From: Chloroflexota bacterium
GTDB lineage: Bacteria > Chloroflexota > UBA6077 > JACCZL01
Reading direction: 5' to 3'
NCBI GenBank assembly: GCA_020845495.1
Contig: JADLFM010000260.1
Location: 55,313-119,312 of the forward strand
Length of the DNA: 64,000 nt
Part shown: piece by piece, positions 56,075-64,000 of the stretch
Position numbering within the stretch: position 1 is the stretch's first letter
How the letters are laid out: each line of letters begins with the position of its first letter
The notes under the pieces: model-generated
The model's database searches: none
What the model was told of the DNA's origin: nothing
The model's input: only the letters and a program-made list of their open reading frames with translations
Made by a program: the position numbers and the translations under genes

Positions 56075-57501
56075 GCCACGCCCTGCCTCTCCGTGGCCGC
56101 GTGGGACAGCGCCACGTAAAACGTCGCCCCACGTCCTGGCGCGCTCTCGAGCCAGAGTCGGCCGCCGTGAAGCTCGACGAACACTTTCGCAATCCCGAGG
56201 CCAAGCCCGGAGCCACCATCTTGCCCGCGCCGGTAGAAGCGTTGGAAGATCAATTCCTGCTCTTGCTCCGGGATACCGGGGCCGTCATCCCAGACCGCGA
56301 GCACCACGTCGCCACCCTCGATCCACCCCGTCAGAACGATCCGTGTTCCCGAAGGGGTGTGGTGGTGGGCGTTCGCCAGCAGATTGACAACGGCTTGCTC
56401 GAGGCGCCGGCGGTCACCGTTGGTTGGAAGCGGCTCCGGCAACTGGACGATCAGGTTCTGTTGCTTCGCCACGATGAGCGGCGTGACCGTCGAGGCCGCG
56501 TCCCACGCGATCTGTCGTAGGTCGAGCGGCGCTACCTCGAGGTGGACGGCGCCGGCCTCCACCTGATTGACCGCCAAGAGATCGTCGATGAACATGACGA
56601 GCCGCTCGGTGTTCCGTCGAGCGTTCGCGAGCAGGTCGCTTTCGGGCTGTGCGAGCCGGCCGTCAACGCTCGTCTCCAGCATGCCCAGGCCCGCCCGAAG
56701 TGCTGTGAGCGGGGTCCGCAGGTCGTGGGAGACGGTCGAGATGAACCTGCCCCGCAGACGATTGAGCTCTTCAAGCCGGACCGTCTCATCCCGCATCTGC
56801 CGGGCCGCCTGCTGCTCGGCGGTCAGCCGCCGGGTCAGCAGTGCCGTGCCGACGCCGACGAGCGTCAGGACCACGAGTCGGGTTCCAAGATCGCGCAAGT
56901 TCCAGGTGTCGAGGGACCAGCCGGGCAGCACCGGGGCGACGATGGTGACCACGATCCCGACCGCGATGGTGTACAGGACGGCGGCGCGCAGGGTGCCGGT
57001 CGAGGCCATCGAAATGACGGCCAGGAAGAAGAGGACGAACAACGGCCCGTTCGGCTCGCCGTCGAGGGCGTACAGCCACCCCACCACGAGCAGGTCCGTG
57101 AGTGGTACCCACCCGAATGGGCGCAGCCGCCGGACGTACCGGCGCGCGACCTCGACGGCCAGGTTGTAGAGCGCGAATCCGAGGACGCCAGCCCAGATTG
57201 GGAGCCCCGTCCGGCCCATCGTCGGCTGGATGAGGGTCAGGAGGAGCACCGCAAGGACGATCGCCCAGCGGAGTCCCGAGAGCGCGGCGGCGGGTGGGCG
57301 GTCGTCGGCAGGAGTGGGGAGCAAATCGACAGCCGGCTCAGGTGCACGGTCACCACCTGTGCGGCTCGCAATCGTACGGCTAAGGCGGTCGTCGCTCGCT
57401 CCGGACGGCTGGTCGCCGGGAAGCTGGACATCATCTGCCCTCGGGACGGCGATCCCGCGCCCGTGAGGGACGATGGCGAGACGGTCGGTCAGGTACTGCA
57501 T
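56071..57501 (-). CDS. Membrane sensor histidine kinase
   Basis: 476 residues from ATG 57501; TTG 57504 is also possible. Proline-rich cytoplasmic N-terminus, then five to six transmembrane helices (residues ~75-250) with no large periplasmic loop. H-box FISTVSHDLRTPLTALRAG, N-box VNLLANAHHHTP, G1 DDGPGIP and G2 GSGLGLGIAK follow. The membrane domain may sense directly. Partner of the OmpR-type regulator. Signal unknown. Confidence 0.92.
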   Translation of the reverse strand: MQYLTDRLAIVPHGRGIAVPRADDVQLPGDQPSGASDDRLSRTIASRTGGDRAPEPAVDLLPTPADDRPPAAALSGLRWAIVLAVLLLTLIQPTMGRTGLPIWAGVLGFALYNLAVEVARRYVRRLRPFGWVPLTDLLVVGWLYALDGEPNGPLFVLFFLAVISMASTGTLRAAVLYTIAVGIVVTIVAPVLPGWSLDTWNLRDLGTRLVVLTLVGVGTALLTRRLTAEQQAARQMRDETVRLEELNRLRGRFISTVSHDLRTPLTALRAGLGMLETSVDGRLAQPESDLLANARRNTERLVMFIDDLLAVNQVEAGAVHLEVAPLDLRQIAWDAASTVTPLIVAKQQNLIVQLPEPLPTNGDRRRLEQAVVNLLANAHHHTPSGTRIVLTGWIEGGDVVLAVWDDGPGIPEQEQELIFQRFYRRGQDGGSGLGLGIAKVFVELHGGRLWLESAPGRGATFYVALSHAATERQGVA

Positions 57502-57504
57502 CAA

Positions 57505-57930
57505 GGTTCCATCCCGGCGCGGTTACCCTGGCCGGCCGATCTCCTTCCGCTGCGCGTGGCCGCCCCTGTGTGGCCGCTCTCACTCGGGCCAGTCGGAGCA
57601 GCGTTGGGGTGCGTCTGTCCAGTTCACACACCCTTGCGATCCAGGCTGCACTCGATGTGCCAGGCCAGCGTGCCAGACGCATCGACGACAGTCCCGGAAC
57701 GGATCGTGCCTTGGGGGCTGGTGAGGCCAGGCTACCGATCCACCCTGCCAGACCAACCCCGGCTGATCCGTCCTGGTTGACCAGTCCTGGTTGACCAGTC
57801 CTGGTTGACCAGCCCTGGGTGACCAGCCCTGGGTGACCAGCCCTGGGTGACCGGACCTGGCCTAGATGTAGCGCTTCCGCCGTGCTGTGAACGGCGGCGC
57901 CCGCGGGCGGGCGATACAGGAGGAGATGCG
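57505..57930. other. Divergent intergenic region with tandem array
   Basis: 426 bp between the sensor kinase and the PRC-barrel gene. Its right half is the 14-bp tandem array at 57771-57854; the left part has no recognised element. Confidence 0.5.
57771..57854. repeat. 14-bp tandem repeat, six copies
   Basis: Three copies of tcctggttgaccag are followed by three of ccctgggtgaccag (the last ends ccgg). Each unit is itself nearly palindromic (ctggttgaccag), so the array can form several small hairpins. It lies 76 bp before the PRC-barrel start and may affect its expression. Confidence 0.9.
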
Positions 57931-58329
57931 ATGGAGCAGGATCCAATCACGAGTGGTGCGCCTGTCGTCCACGTTGCACCCATCGAACTCGTGCGCGAAG
58001 GCATGGACGTCGTCGACGTGACGGGGAAGAAGATCGGGACGGTTGAGGGACTGAAGATGGGCGACCCTGGCGCCATCACCGATGCCGGGAACGAGCTACC
58101 CCAGCCAGACTTCATCGGCGATATCGCGATGGCGATGTTCGGCGACGAGCGCGAGCCGGACGTGCCGCCGGCGTTGCGAGCCAGGCTGCTACGGACCGGA
58201 TTCGTCAAGATCGACGGACCGGGCCTGTTGGACCAGGATCGCTACGTCCGTGCCGATATGATCGCCTCGGTAGAGGGAGACACCGTCCGTCTGCTCAAGG
58301 CGAAGGACCAGTTGATCGAGGAGATCTAG
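57931..58329 (+). CDS. PRC-barrel/DUF2171-like protein
   Basis: 132 residues from ATG 57931 with GGAGGAG 4-6 nt upstream. Two small beta repeats: VREGMDVVDVTGKKIGTVEGLKMGDPGAI and GFVKIDGPGLLDQDRYVRADMIASVEGDTVRLL, the pattern of PRC-barrel adaptor folds. Soluble, function unknown. Likely binds RNA, ribosome factors or another protein, by analogy only. Confidence 0.7.
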   Translation: MEQDPITSGAPVVHVAPIELVREGMDVVDVTGKKIGTVEGLKMGDPGAITDAGNELPQPDFIGDIAMAMFGDEREPDVPPALRARLLRTGFVKIDGPGLLDQDRYVRADMIASVEGDTVRLLKAKDQLIEEI

Positions 58330-58362
58330 GCCGGTCTGAAGGCCCTCTCTCTCCTCAACCTC

Positions 58363-58444
58363 TCACCCGCGTGTGGGTAGCGGGAGTCCACACGGCGACC
58401 GCCGTGCAAGAAATCGCAACCTTCACCCGCATGTGGGTGGCAAG
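58363..58444. repeat. Paired cacccgc-gtgggt repeats with hairpin
   Basis: Two copies of a cacccgcgtgtgggt-type motif (58364-58378 and 58428-58442) flank a perfect cacggc-gacc-gccgtg hairpin (58391-58406). They fill the gap between the PRC-barrel stop and the convergent GT2 stop and probably act as a transcription barrier. Confidence 0.5.
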
Positions 58445-58506
58445 CTGAGGAGGGAGGGGGTGTCTCAGGCGCAGGGATGAGAGGGACTCCGGGAGTGCAG
58501 AGGCCG

Positions 58507-59454
58507 CTATCGGGGGCTTTGCTGGATGTCTAGTACCAGTGCCTGAAGCAGCAACTGGAACCCCACTAGCAACGGCAGCACGCTGAGCATCACCGTCCCT
58601 GTCGAGGCGAACGTGCCCTGCTCGGCATTGACCCACCAGGCCCAGGCGCCAAAGCCGATGCCCCAGAGGAAGAGTGGCAGGCCGGTCAGGACGAATAGTG
58701 CGATGGGCGAGAAGTCGAGCAGCATGTACTTGGTGTAGAAGCGGTAGATCATCCGGCAAAGGAGCAGCCAGGTGAACACCGGGATGATCCGGTGGACGCG
58801 TAGGCTCGATGGCTCGTCCTCGTACCGCGCCGGCATCGGCACGTCCTTCACCCGTGCACCCAGGATGTTCAGGTGCACCAGCATGTCGTTCTCGAAGAAG
58901 TAGCCGCCTGCAATACGCGCGCGGTCGAGGAGGCGCCAGGTGTCCGCCCGAATCGCGACGTAGCCGTTCTGGGGGTCGAGCACGTGCCAGTAGCCTGAGG
59001 CCAGCTTGGTCAGGAACGTCATCGCCAGGTTGCCGATGAGTCGAACGCGCGGCATCGCGGCGAGCGCGGTACGGTCGAGCAGGCGGTTGCCTTTGGCGTA
59101 GTGGTACCCATCCCTGGCCAGCGGTTCGAGCAGGTCCGGCAGATGATCGGGATGCATCTGGCCGTCGCCATCGACCTTCACCATGATGTCGGCCCCAAGT
59201 TCGGCGGCCTTCTGGAAGCCGGTCACCATCGCGCCGCCGACGCCCCGGTTTCGCTCGTGCCTGACGATCATGAGGCGTGGGTCCGCTACCGATGCGAGCA
59301 CGCTGGCCGTCTCGTCGTAGCTCGCGTCGTCCACCGCGACGATGCCGTCGACCCACTCCGGGATGCCGGCGACGGTGTCGGCGATGTGGGAAGCGACGTT
59401 GTAGCAGGGCACGACCACCCAGATCCGCTGGCCGTCACCCCACACGCCTATCAC
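58507..59454 (-). CDS. GT2 family glycosyltransferase with C-terminal membrane segments
   Basis: 315 residues. GT-A motifs: IWVVVPCYNVASHIADTV, IVAVDDASYDETASVL, RNRGVGGAMVTGF and the DXD in IMVKVDGDGQMHP. Two to three transmembrane helices end the protein (LFVLTGLPLFLWGIGFGAWAWW, MLSVLPLLVGFQLLLQALVL). Transfers sugar to a lipid carrier at the membrane, similar to bactoprenol glucosyltransferases. The GTG start (59454) lies inside a 16-bp tandem repeat; a second in-frame GTG is at 59445. Confidence 0.88.
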   Translation of the reverse strand: MIGVWGDGQRIWVVVPCYNVASHIADTVAGIPEWVDGIVAVDDASYDETASVLASVADPRLMIVRHERNRGVGGAMVTGFQKAAELGADIMVKVDGDGQMHPDHLPDLLEPLARDGYHYAKGNRLLDRTALAAMPRVRLIGNLAMTFLTKLASGYWHVLDPQNGYVAIRADTWRLLDRARIAGGYFFENDMLVHLNILGARVKDVPMPARYEDEPSSLRVHRIIPVFTWLLLCRMIYRFYTKYMLLDFSPIALFVLTGLPLFLWGIGFGAWAWWVNAEQGTFASTGTVMLSVLPLLVGFQLLLQALVLDIQQSPR

Positions 59455-59553
59455 CCCACACGCCTATCACCCCACACGCCTGTCACTCCACACCTCAGAA
59501 CGCTCCTGCCAGCGCCCGCCCCTGCCAGCGCCCGCCCCTGCCACGCCCGTGCC
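59435..59553. repeat. Two 16-bp tandem arrays, one containing the GT2 start
   Basis: Unit tcaccccacacgccta is repeated about 3.5 times at 59435-59494, and ctgccagcgcccgccc twice plus a diverged third copy at 59506-59553. On the minus strand each first-array unit reads GGGGTG followed by GTG, that is a ribosome-site-like string plus a start codon. Confidence 0.85.
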
Positions 59554-59825
59554 CGAGGCGCCATTCGGGCCTGAGCCGCTCTCCGTCTCCGCACATTCTC
59601 CCCCTGTTCGGTCAGCAGCGGGAGAATAGTACGCTGGCAGGGCGGTTCGAGGGTGGTTCTGGAACCAGACCTGCCGCCGGCGGAGCGTGGACGACGCTTT
59701 GGTGTCCAGTTGGGCGTCAGCCGGCGTGAACAGACTCCCAGGCTCCCTGACCGCCTTGTCACCACGGCGTATGGCTGTCAGAATTGATGAGGAGAGCGTA
59801 AGCACCGCGTGAGCACCGGTGGACG
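59455..59825. other. Divergent intergenic region between two glycosyltransferases
   Basis: 371 bp. Apart from the tandem arrays at its left edge no gene was recognised. Probably contains promoters for the GT2 (minus) and GT4 (plus) genes. Confidence 0.4.
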
Positions 59826-61082
59826 GTGAGGTGTCGCGCTGGCTCGACGAGAGGAGCAGCGATCCTGACTCGAGGTGTGGAGTCAACGGCCGAGCGCATC
59901 CTGCTCGTACTCCAATCGACGTTGGTCGGCGGGATGGAGACATTCTGCGTCGATCTGGCGCGCGAGTTATTGGAGCGTGGCAAGGACGTCGGGGTCATTC
60001 TCCCTGAGGCCCCCACGTTCGATCCGCTCGTAGGCCGCTTCCGCGAGGTCGGCGCCCGCGTCGCTCGCTGTGATACGGACGCTCGGTACGGGCAAGCACA
60101 CCTGCTTCGACGGCTCGTGCGCCTTTCGGGACTGCTTCGTCGTTGGCACCCCGACGTCATCCACGTCCATACCGGCGGTGCGACCGGCGGGCTTGGCGTG
60201 CTTCTGCTTGGCCGTCTGGTCGGCGATGCGACTATCGTCGCCACAGAGCACGACGTGCCCTCGTCTACGCCTGGACGCTTGCTGCGAGTGTCGGCGCGCG
60301 CCCGTGAGCGGGTTCGTCACGTGCTGGTAGCGGTGTCGCGGCGCAATGCAGCCCTCCGTGCCGAGCGCCTCGCCTCGAACCCCATTCACTTCGCCTCGAT
60401 CCTGAACGGCATCCCGATTCCGTCCATGAGCCCGGCTGAACGCGCGGCGAACCGTGCCCGCGTCCGCGCCCGTCTCGACATCGCGCCGGACGCCATCGTC
60501 ATTGGCTCGCTGGTGCGGCTGGTCGAGGGGAAGGGTCTCGACGATCTATTGCCCGCCTTCGCACGGACTCGGGCTGAGCGGCTGTGCACGCTGCTCCTGG
60601 TGGGCGATGGGCCGTTGCGCGGCGATCTTACCCGACTGGCGTGCGATCTCGGCGTCGCCGGCGACGTGCGCTTCGCTGGGCACCAGCCGGCCCCGCTCCC
60701 CTACCTCGATGCGATGGACATCTTCGCCCTGGCCGTCCCGGCCGGCTCGATGTCGATCGCGTTGCTCGAAGCGATGGCGCGTGGCGTTCCCCCGGTGATC
60801 ACCTTCTGCGGTCCAGAAGAGGCGGTGATCCATGAGGAGACCGGCCTCTGCGCCCCACCCCACGACTCGGCCGCGCTCGGCGAAGCCCTGGCGCGGCTGG
60901 TGGATGACGCACCGCTACGGGAACAACTCGGAGCCACGGCGGCAGCGCACGTGCGGCGGCACTTCTCGATTCAGCGCGTCGCCGACGATCTGCTGGAGTT
61001 GTACGAGGCAGGCCGCTGTGGACATGTCCCGCGGCGTTTCCGCGCCGACGCTCCGCCGAACCCCCGCCCTGGCGACTGCTGA
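59826..61082 (+). CDS. GT4 family glycosyltransferase
   Basis: 418 residues with the first possible GTG; a GTG at 59877 (VESTAERILLVLQ) may be the true start, as the first 17 residues lack similarity. GT-B fold: ILLVLQSTLVGGMETFCVDLA, IHVHTGGATGGLG, then VIGSLVRLVEGKGLDDLLPAFA and the donor-binding GSMSIALLEAMARGVPPVITFCGPEEAV with the EX7E-like acidic pair. Retaining transferase for surface polysaccharide or glycolipid synthesis. Confidence 0.9.
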   Translation: MRCRAGSTRGAAILTRGVESTAERILLVLQSTLVGGMETFCVDLARELLERGKDVGVILPEAPTFDPLVGRFREVGARVARCDTDARYGQAHLLRRLVRLSGLLRRWHPDVIHVHTGGATGGLGVLLLGRLVGDATIVATEHDVPSSTPGRLLRVSARARERVRHVLVAVSRRNAALRAERLASNPIHFASILNGIPIPSMSPAERAANRARVRARLDIAPDAIVIGSLVRLVEGKGLDDLLPAFARTRAERLCTLLLVGDGPLRGDLTRLACDLGVAGDVRFAGHQPAPLPYLDAMDIFALAVPAGSMSIALLEAMARGVPPVITFCGPEEAVIHEETGLCAPPHDSAALGEALARLVDDAPLREQLGATAAAHVRRHFSIQRVADDLLELYEAGRCGHVPRRFRADAPPNPRPGDC

Positions 61083-61087
61083 GACGG

Positions 61088-61155
61088 GCGCTTCACTCCG
61101 AGACTGCTCCCTTCCCGCTGCGAGAGCGCTGGGGGGAGGGCTCACGGTGAAGCGC
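61088..61155. terminator. Structured region between convergent genes
   Basis: gcgcttcac (61088-61096) pairs perfectly with gtgaagcgc (61147-61155), enclosing a purine/pyrimidine-biased inner hairpin. It sits between the GT4 stop (61082) and the APC permease stop (61221). No T-tract. Confidence 0.45.
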
Positions 61156-61220
61156 GAGAAGGCTCGGTACTCGCGCTGCGTGCAACCTCTGCCAGAGGAG
61201 GCGGCGGGCGGGAGCGGCGG

Positions 61221-63554
61221 TTAGCGCGCCAGGTGGTACGGGACGTCGACGACGGCAGTGTTCGGGCGGAAGAACAGGGCCGCTTTCAGCCGTAGCGCGG
61301 TCTGGTTATGAAGCGGCCACTCCCACCAATGGCGCGGCACGTACTCGGCGAGCACGACGGTGATCGGTGCGGACGGATTCTGCTCGCCCACCGCATCCAC
61401 GTAGCGCAGCAGCGGACTGGTCAGCGCCCGATACTTCGACTCCAGGATCACCAGCGGCACGTCTGTGTGCCACGCTTTCCAGCGCCGCCGAAGCGCGTCG
61501 GCGTCGTCCAGGTCGTCGGTGATGTAGACGGCGGTCACGTTCTTCGAGAGCGTCCGCGCATAGCCGATGGTTCGCGCAACCGCACGGTTCAGCCCCGGAA
61601 CCGGCACGACGAGGATGGGGTCGGGATAGGTCGGCATTGCGTCGACGACCGGGTCAAACTCCAACTGCTCGCGCACACGGGTGTAATGGCCGCGAACGCG
61701 CAGCAGCACGACGACCTGGAGGGGGATCAGCAGGATGATGATCCAGGCGCCGTGGGTGAACTTCGTCCCAGCCAGGACGATCGCCACCAGCCCGGTCGTG
61801 AACGCGCCGAGCGCGTTGACGACCAACCCGTAGTGCCAGCCCCGCTCGCGGCGGCTCCACCAGCGCTTGACCATGCCGGATTGCGAGAGCGTGAACGAGG
61901 TGAACACGCCCACGGCGTAGAGCGGGATGAGGAGGTGGGTATCCGCGTCGAACCAGAAGACGAGGATCGCCGAAAGGATGCCGAGCGTGGTGATGCCGGT
62001 CGAAAATGCCAGCCGGTCGCCCCGAAAACTGAACTGGTGGGGCATGAACTGGTCACGCGCCAGGAACCAGGAGAGACGCGGGAAGTCCGCGAAGGCCGTG
62101 TTCGCCGCCAGGACCAGGATCAGCATCGTGGCGGCTTGCATGACGTAGTAGAGGATGCCATCGCCGTAGACGGCGTGGGCCACCATCGACAGCACTGACT
62201 CGGACTCGTCGAGGCGCGGCACGATGTGGAGGTGCATCGCGAGGTAGGACACGCCGAGGAAGAGGACGGCCAGGATCGCCGCCATCCAACTGAGGGTGAT
62301 CCGCGCGTTCTTCCACTCTGGTGGCTTGAAAGAGGGGACACCATCGGAGATCGCTTCGGTACCGGTCAGGGCGGCGCAGCCGGAAGCAAAGGCGCGCAGG
62401 ATCAGAAAGACCCCGAGTGCCTCGACCTCATCGCTCCCAGCCCAGGCCGCGAGCTCGGCGTCTGCGCGGGCTTCGTTGCCGACGAGCATGCCGGTGCTGA
62501 CTTGATAGACGCCGGAGGCAATCGTGCCGAGCGCCATCAGGGTGAACAGATACGTTGGTGCGGCGAAGATAGCGCCCGAGTCACGCACGCCGCGCATGTT
62601 GACGGTCGTCATGACGATCACGAACAGGATTGCCAGCACGACCCGGTACTCGTGGAGGGCCGGCACGGCGGAGGTCAGCGCAAAGACGCCAGCAGAGATG
62701 CTCACCGCGACGGTCAGAACGTAGTCGGTGAGCAGGGCCGAAGCAGCGACGAGGGCCGGCCCGGTCCCGAGGTTGTCCTTGCTCACGATGTACGACCCGC
62801 CGCCGTGTGGGTACGCTTTAATCGTCTGGCGGTAGGACATCGCGACGATGGCCAGCAGCGCGCCGATAGCCAGAGCGACGGGCATGGTGAGCGCCAGGGC
62901 GCCCGCCCCAGCGAGCACGAGGATCCGGAGAATCTCCTCGGTGGCGTACGCCGAGGAAGACAGTGCGTCTGACGAGAAGATCGCGAGCGCCTTGGTCTTG
63001 GAGAGGCGCTCGTGAATCTGATGGGCAGTCGGGAGTGGCGCGCCGATGACGACGCGTCGGAGGTCGCACCAGAGGCGGCCAGCGGCGCTCCGGGGCGCGT
63101 AGGCGTTCTCCCGCGCGACGAGCATGTCCGGCGCGGCCTCTCGGAACGTCTCGTGGACCGGGCGGCGGATGCGGACGTATTGCTCGCCCGGCTTGTGGCC
63201 CTTGCGAACTTGCCGGATGAAGATGCCTGGGATGGCGTAGGGATCGTCGCCAGTCAGGCCGCTTCCACCCCCAGCCGGCTCGGTCACAGCCCCATCGGGG
63301 GCGCCACGCGGGGAACCGCCCGCGGCCTCATTCGGCGCGCACGCGGCAGTCCTGCCGGACGTGTCTTCAGCCGCATGGCCTGCAGCCCCGGCCGCATCCC
63401 TGGGAGCGCCGGCGGCGCCATTCGTGGCCGGAGCAACCACGGCGCCATCTAGGGTCTCGTCGGCGTGCGCGATCCTCGGATGGCCGGCTGGCGAACGGCC
63501 TGCTAATGGAGTCGATGCCGGCGTCGGCGGTGTCGTAGGATGCGACGGCATCAC
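61221..63554 (-). CDS. APC superfamily permease (amino acid/K+ transporter-like)
   Basis: 777 residues. The first ~150 residues are a low-complexity Ala/Gly/Pro/Asp-rich cytoplasmic extension. Twelve transmembrane helices follow with the APC signatures SSDALSSSAYATEEILRILVLAGAGAL, ALLAIVAMSYRQTIKAYPHGGGSYIVSKDNLGTGPAL and LTGTEAISDGVPSFKPPEWKNAR. A ~150-residue soluble C-terminal domain (VAVPGLNRAV-like, DDLDDADALRRRWKAWHTDVPLVILESKYR) fits a regulatory domain. Substrate uncertain. M1 and M2 are adjacent; ATG 63554 is used. Confidence 0.88.
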   Translation of the reverse strand: MMPSHPTTPPTPASTPLAGRSPAGHPRIAHADETLDGAVVAPATNGAAGAPRDAAGAAGHAAEDTSGRTAACAPNEAAGGSPRGAPDGAVTEPAGGGSGLTGDDPYAIPGIFIRQVRKGHKPGEQYVRIRRPVHETFREAAPDMLVARENAYAPRSAAGRLWCDLRRVVIGAPLPTAHQIHERLSKTKALAIFSSDALSSSAYATEEILRILVLAGAGALALTMPVALAIGALLAIVAMSYRQTIKAYPHGGGSYIVSKDNLGTGPALVAASALLTDYVLTVAVSISAGVFALTSAVPALHEYRVVLAILFVIVMTTVNMRGVRDSGAIFAAPTYLFTLMALGTIASGVYQVSTGMLVGNEARADAELAAWAGSDEVEALGVFLILRAFASGCAALTGTEAISDGVPSFKPPEWKNARITLSWMAAILAVLFLGVSYLAMHLHIVPRLDESESVLSMVAHAVYGDGILYYVMQAATMLILVLAANTAFADFPRLSWFLARDQFMPHQFSFRGDRLAFSTGITTLGILSAILVFWFDADTHLLIPLYAVGVFTSFTLSQSGMVKRWWSRRERGWHYGLVVNALGAFTTGLVAIVLAGTKFTHGAWIIILLIPLQVVVLLRVRGHYTRVREQLEFDPVVDAMPTYPDPILVVPVPGLNRAVARTIGYARTLSKNVTAVYITDDLDDADALRRRWKAWHTDVPLVILESKYRALTSPLLRYVDAVGEQNPSAPITVVLAEYVPRHWWEWPLHNQTALRLKAALFFRPNTAVVDVPYHLAR

Positions 63555-63927
63555 CCGGCTGTGGGGCGCAGGTGTAGCGGCCGCGCTGCGCTCGCTCTCG
63601 GGCCGCTTGGGCGGCTGGATCGAGCCATTCGTAGGCGTCCCACGCGACGAGCCGTCCGAGTGAGCTACCGACGCTTCAGTCGATGACTCACTCTCACTAT
63701 GGTCGGCGTTCGTAACGGTTCCTCCGCTTGCGCGCCGTGCGGGACTCTCGCGGCGTCCACACAGCAGGGCGCGACGCGAATGCTTCCAGCCTCAAAGTAT
63801 AGCAACCCCGGAAGCACTGCATACCGTTTGAGGCGTCAGGGGCGCTTGGGGGTTTAGGGAGTTGGCCAGGGAATAGGGTGTCCCACAGGATATTGCGTCA
63901 AGTACCCTGAGGCGTGGGAGGGCGCCG
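63555..63927. other. Divergent intergenic region before the APC permease
   Basis: 373 bp. Contains an AT-richer stretch near 63790-63830 with the possible promoter described separately. No gene recognised. Confidence 0.45.
63796..63804 (-). promoter_or_regulatory. Possible extended -10 promoter of the APC permease
   Basis: On the minus strand TGCTATACT gives an extended -10 (TG-n-TATACT), about 240 bp upstream of ATG 63554. No recognisable -35 hexamer was seen 15-19 bp upstream. The AT-richness is local and distinctive in this GC-rich DNA. Confidence 0.4.
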
Positions 63928-64000
63928 ATGGGTCGGACGGATTGGGACGCCGAAGAGGCACGGTGGGCGGAGCAGATCGAGGCCGTGGTGGGCGGGATGC
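63928..64000 (+). CDS. 5' end of a gene running off the window
   Basis: ATG 63928 has GGAGG exactly 6 nt upstream and is open to the window end for 24 codons (MGRTDWDAEEARWAEQIEAV, then VGGM). The amino end is acidic and helical. Too short to identify. Confidence 0.5.
   Translation, partial: MGRTDWDAEEARWAEQIEAVVGGM

Noticed and set aside
57771..57854. Possible CRISPR array
   Set aside because: Units are 14 bp and directly contiguous with no unique spacers; no cas genes are present.

Overview
The window is GC-rich DNA from what is probably a member of the Chloroflexota (Thermomicrobia or Sphaerobacter-like). That placement is an inference from the high GC, the archaeal-style HerA-Mre11-Rad50 operon, the many GTG starts and the gene content. 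No rRNA, tRNA, CRISPR array, insertion sequence or phage gene was seen, so the taxon cannot be fixed from the window itself.

Layout. 0-7.1 kb: a tightly overlapped HerA / Mre11-like / Rad50-like DNA-end processing operon. The Rad50-like protein has a hydrophobic hairpin where a zinc hook would be expected. 7.5-14.5 kb: two convergent operons that together look like a peptide natural product (RiPP) locus. The plus-strand operon encodes a nucleotidyltransferase, a lasso-type B2 leader peptidase and a two-gene ABC exporter. The minus-strand operon encodes a 61-residue precursor, an HPr-kinase-like peptide kinase, a radical SAM/SPASM enzyme, a PqqD/B1 recognition protein and a GNAT acetyltransferase. 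The precursor leader carries the lasso-peptide recognition pattern, but no lasso cyclase is present and the predicted core lacks the ring-forming acidic residue at positions 7-9. I consider this the most likely undescribed system in the window.

14.8-22.8 kb: a secreted M23-type peptidase with carboxypeptidase-regulatory-like domains in a lower-GC patch, then PspA, a TPM-domain protein and an alpha/beta hydrolase. 23.1-28 kb: a FAD oxidoreductase next to a decayed relative, an FMN reductase, a decayed receiver domain, a YcaQ-like DNA glycosylase and a DUF2292 protein. 28-32.1 kb: an orphan molybdenum hydroxylase large subunit and a sulfatase. 32.8-39.8 kb: a cell-surface glycan operon (helical-barrel protein, LPG-synthase-TM flippase-like protein, GT2, polysaccharide deacetylase, large membrane protein). 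39.9-48.1 kb: two small proteins, an amidase with a small co-transcribed partner, a large hybrid histidine kinase (two receivers plus HPt), SRPBCC and a DUF815 ATPase. 48.3-57.5 kb: AI-2E family transporter, S41 peptidase, DoxX, D-2-hydroxyacid dehydrogenase, luciferase-like oxidoreductase, cupredoxin-like lipoprotein and an OmpR-type two-component pair. 57.9-64 kb: PRC-barrel-like protein, GT2, GT4, an APC permease and the start of a gene that runs off the window.

Two structural habits recur. Many transcription units end in long GC hairpins without a T-tract, and short contiguous tandem repeats (mostly 13-16 bp units) sit between or at the edges of genes. Genes within operons commonly overlap by ATGA or GTGA, which I used to choose several start codons.
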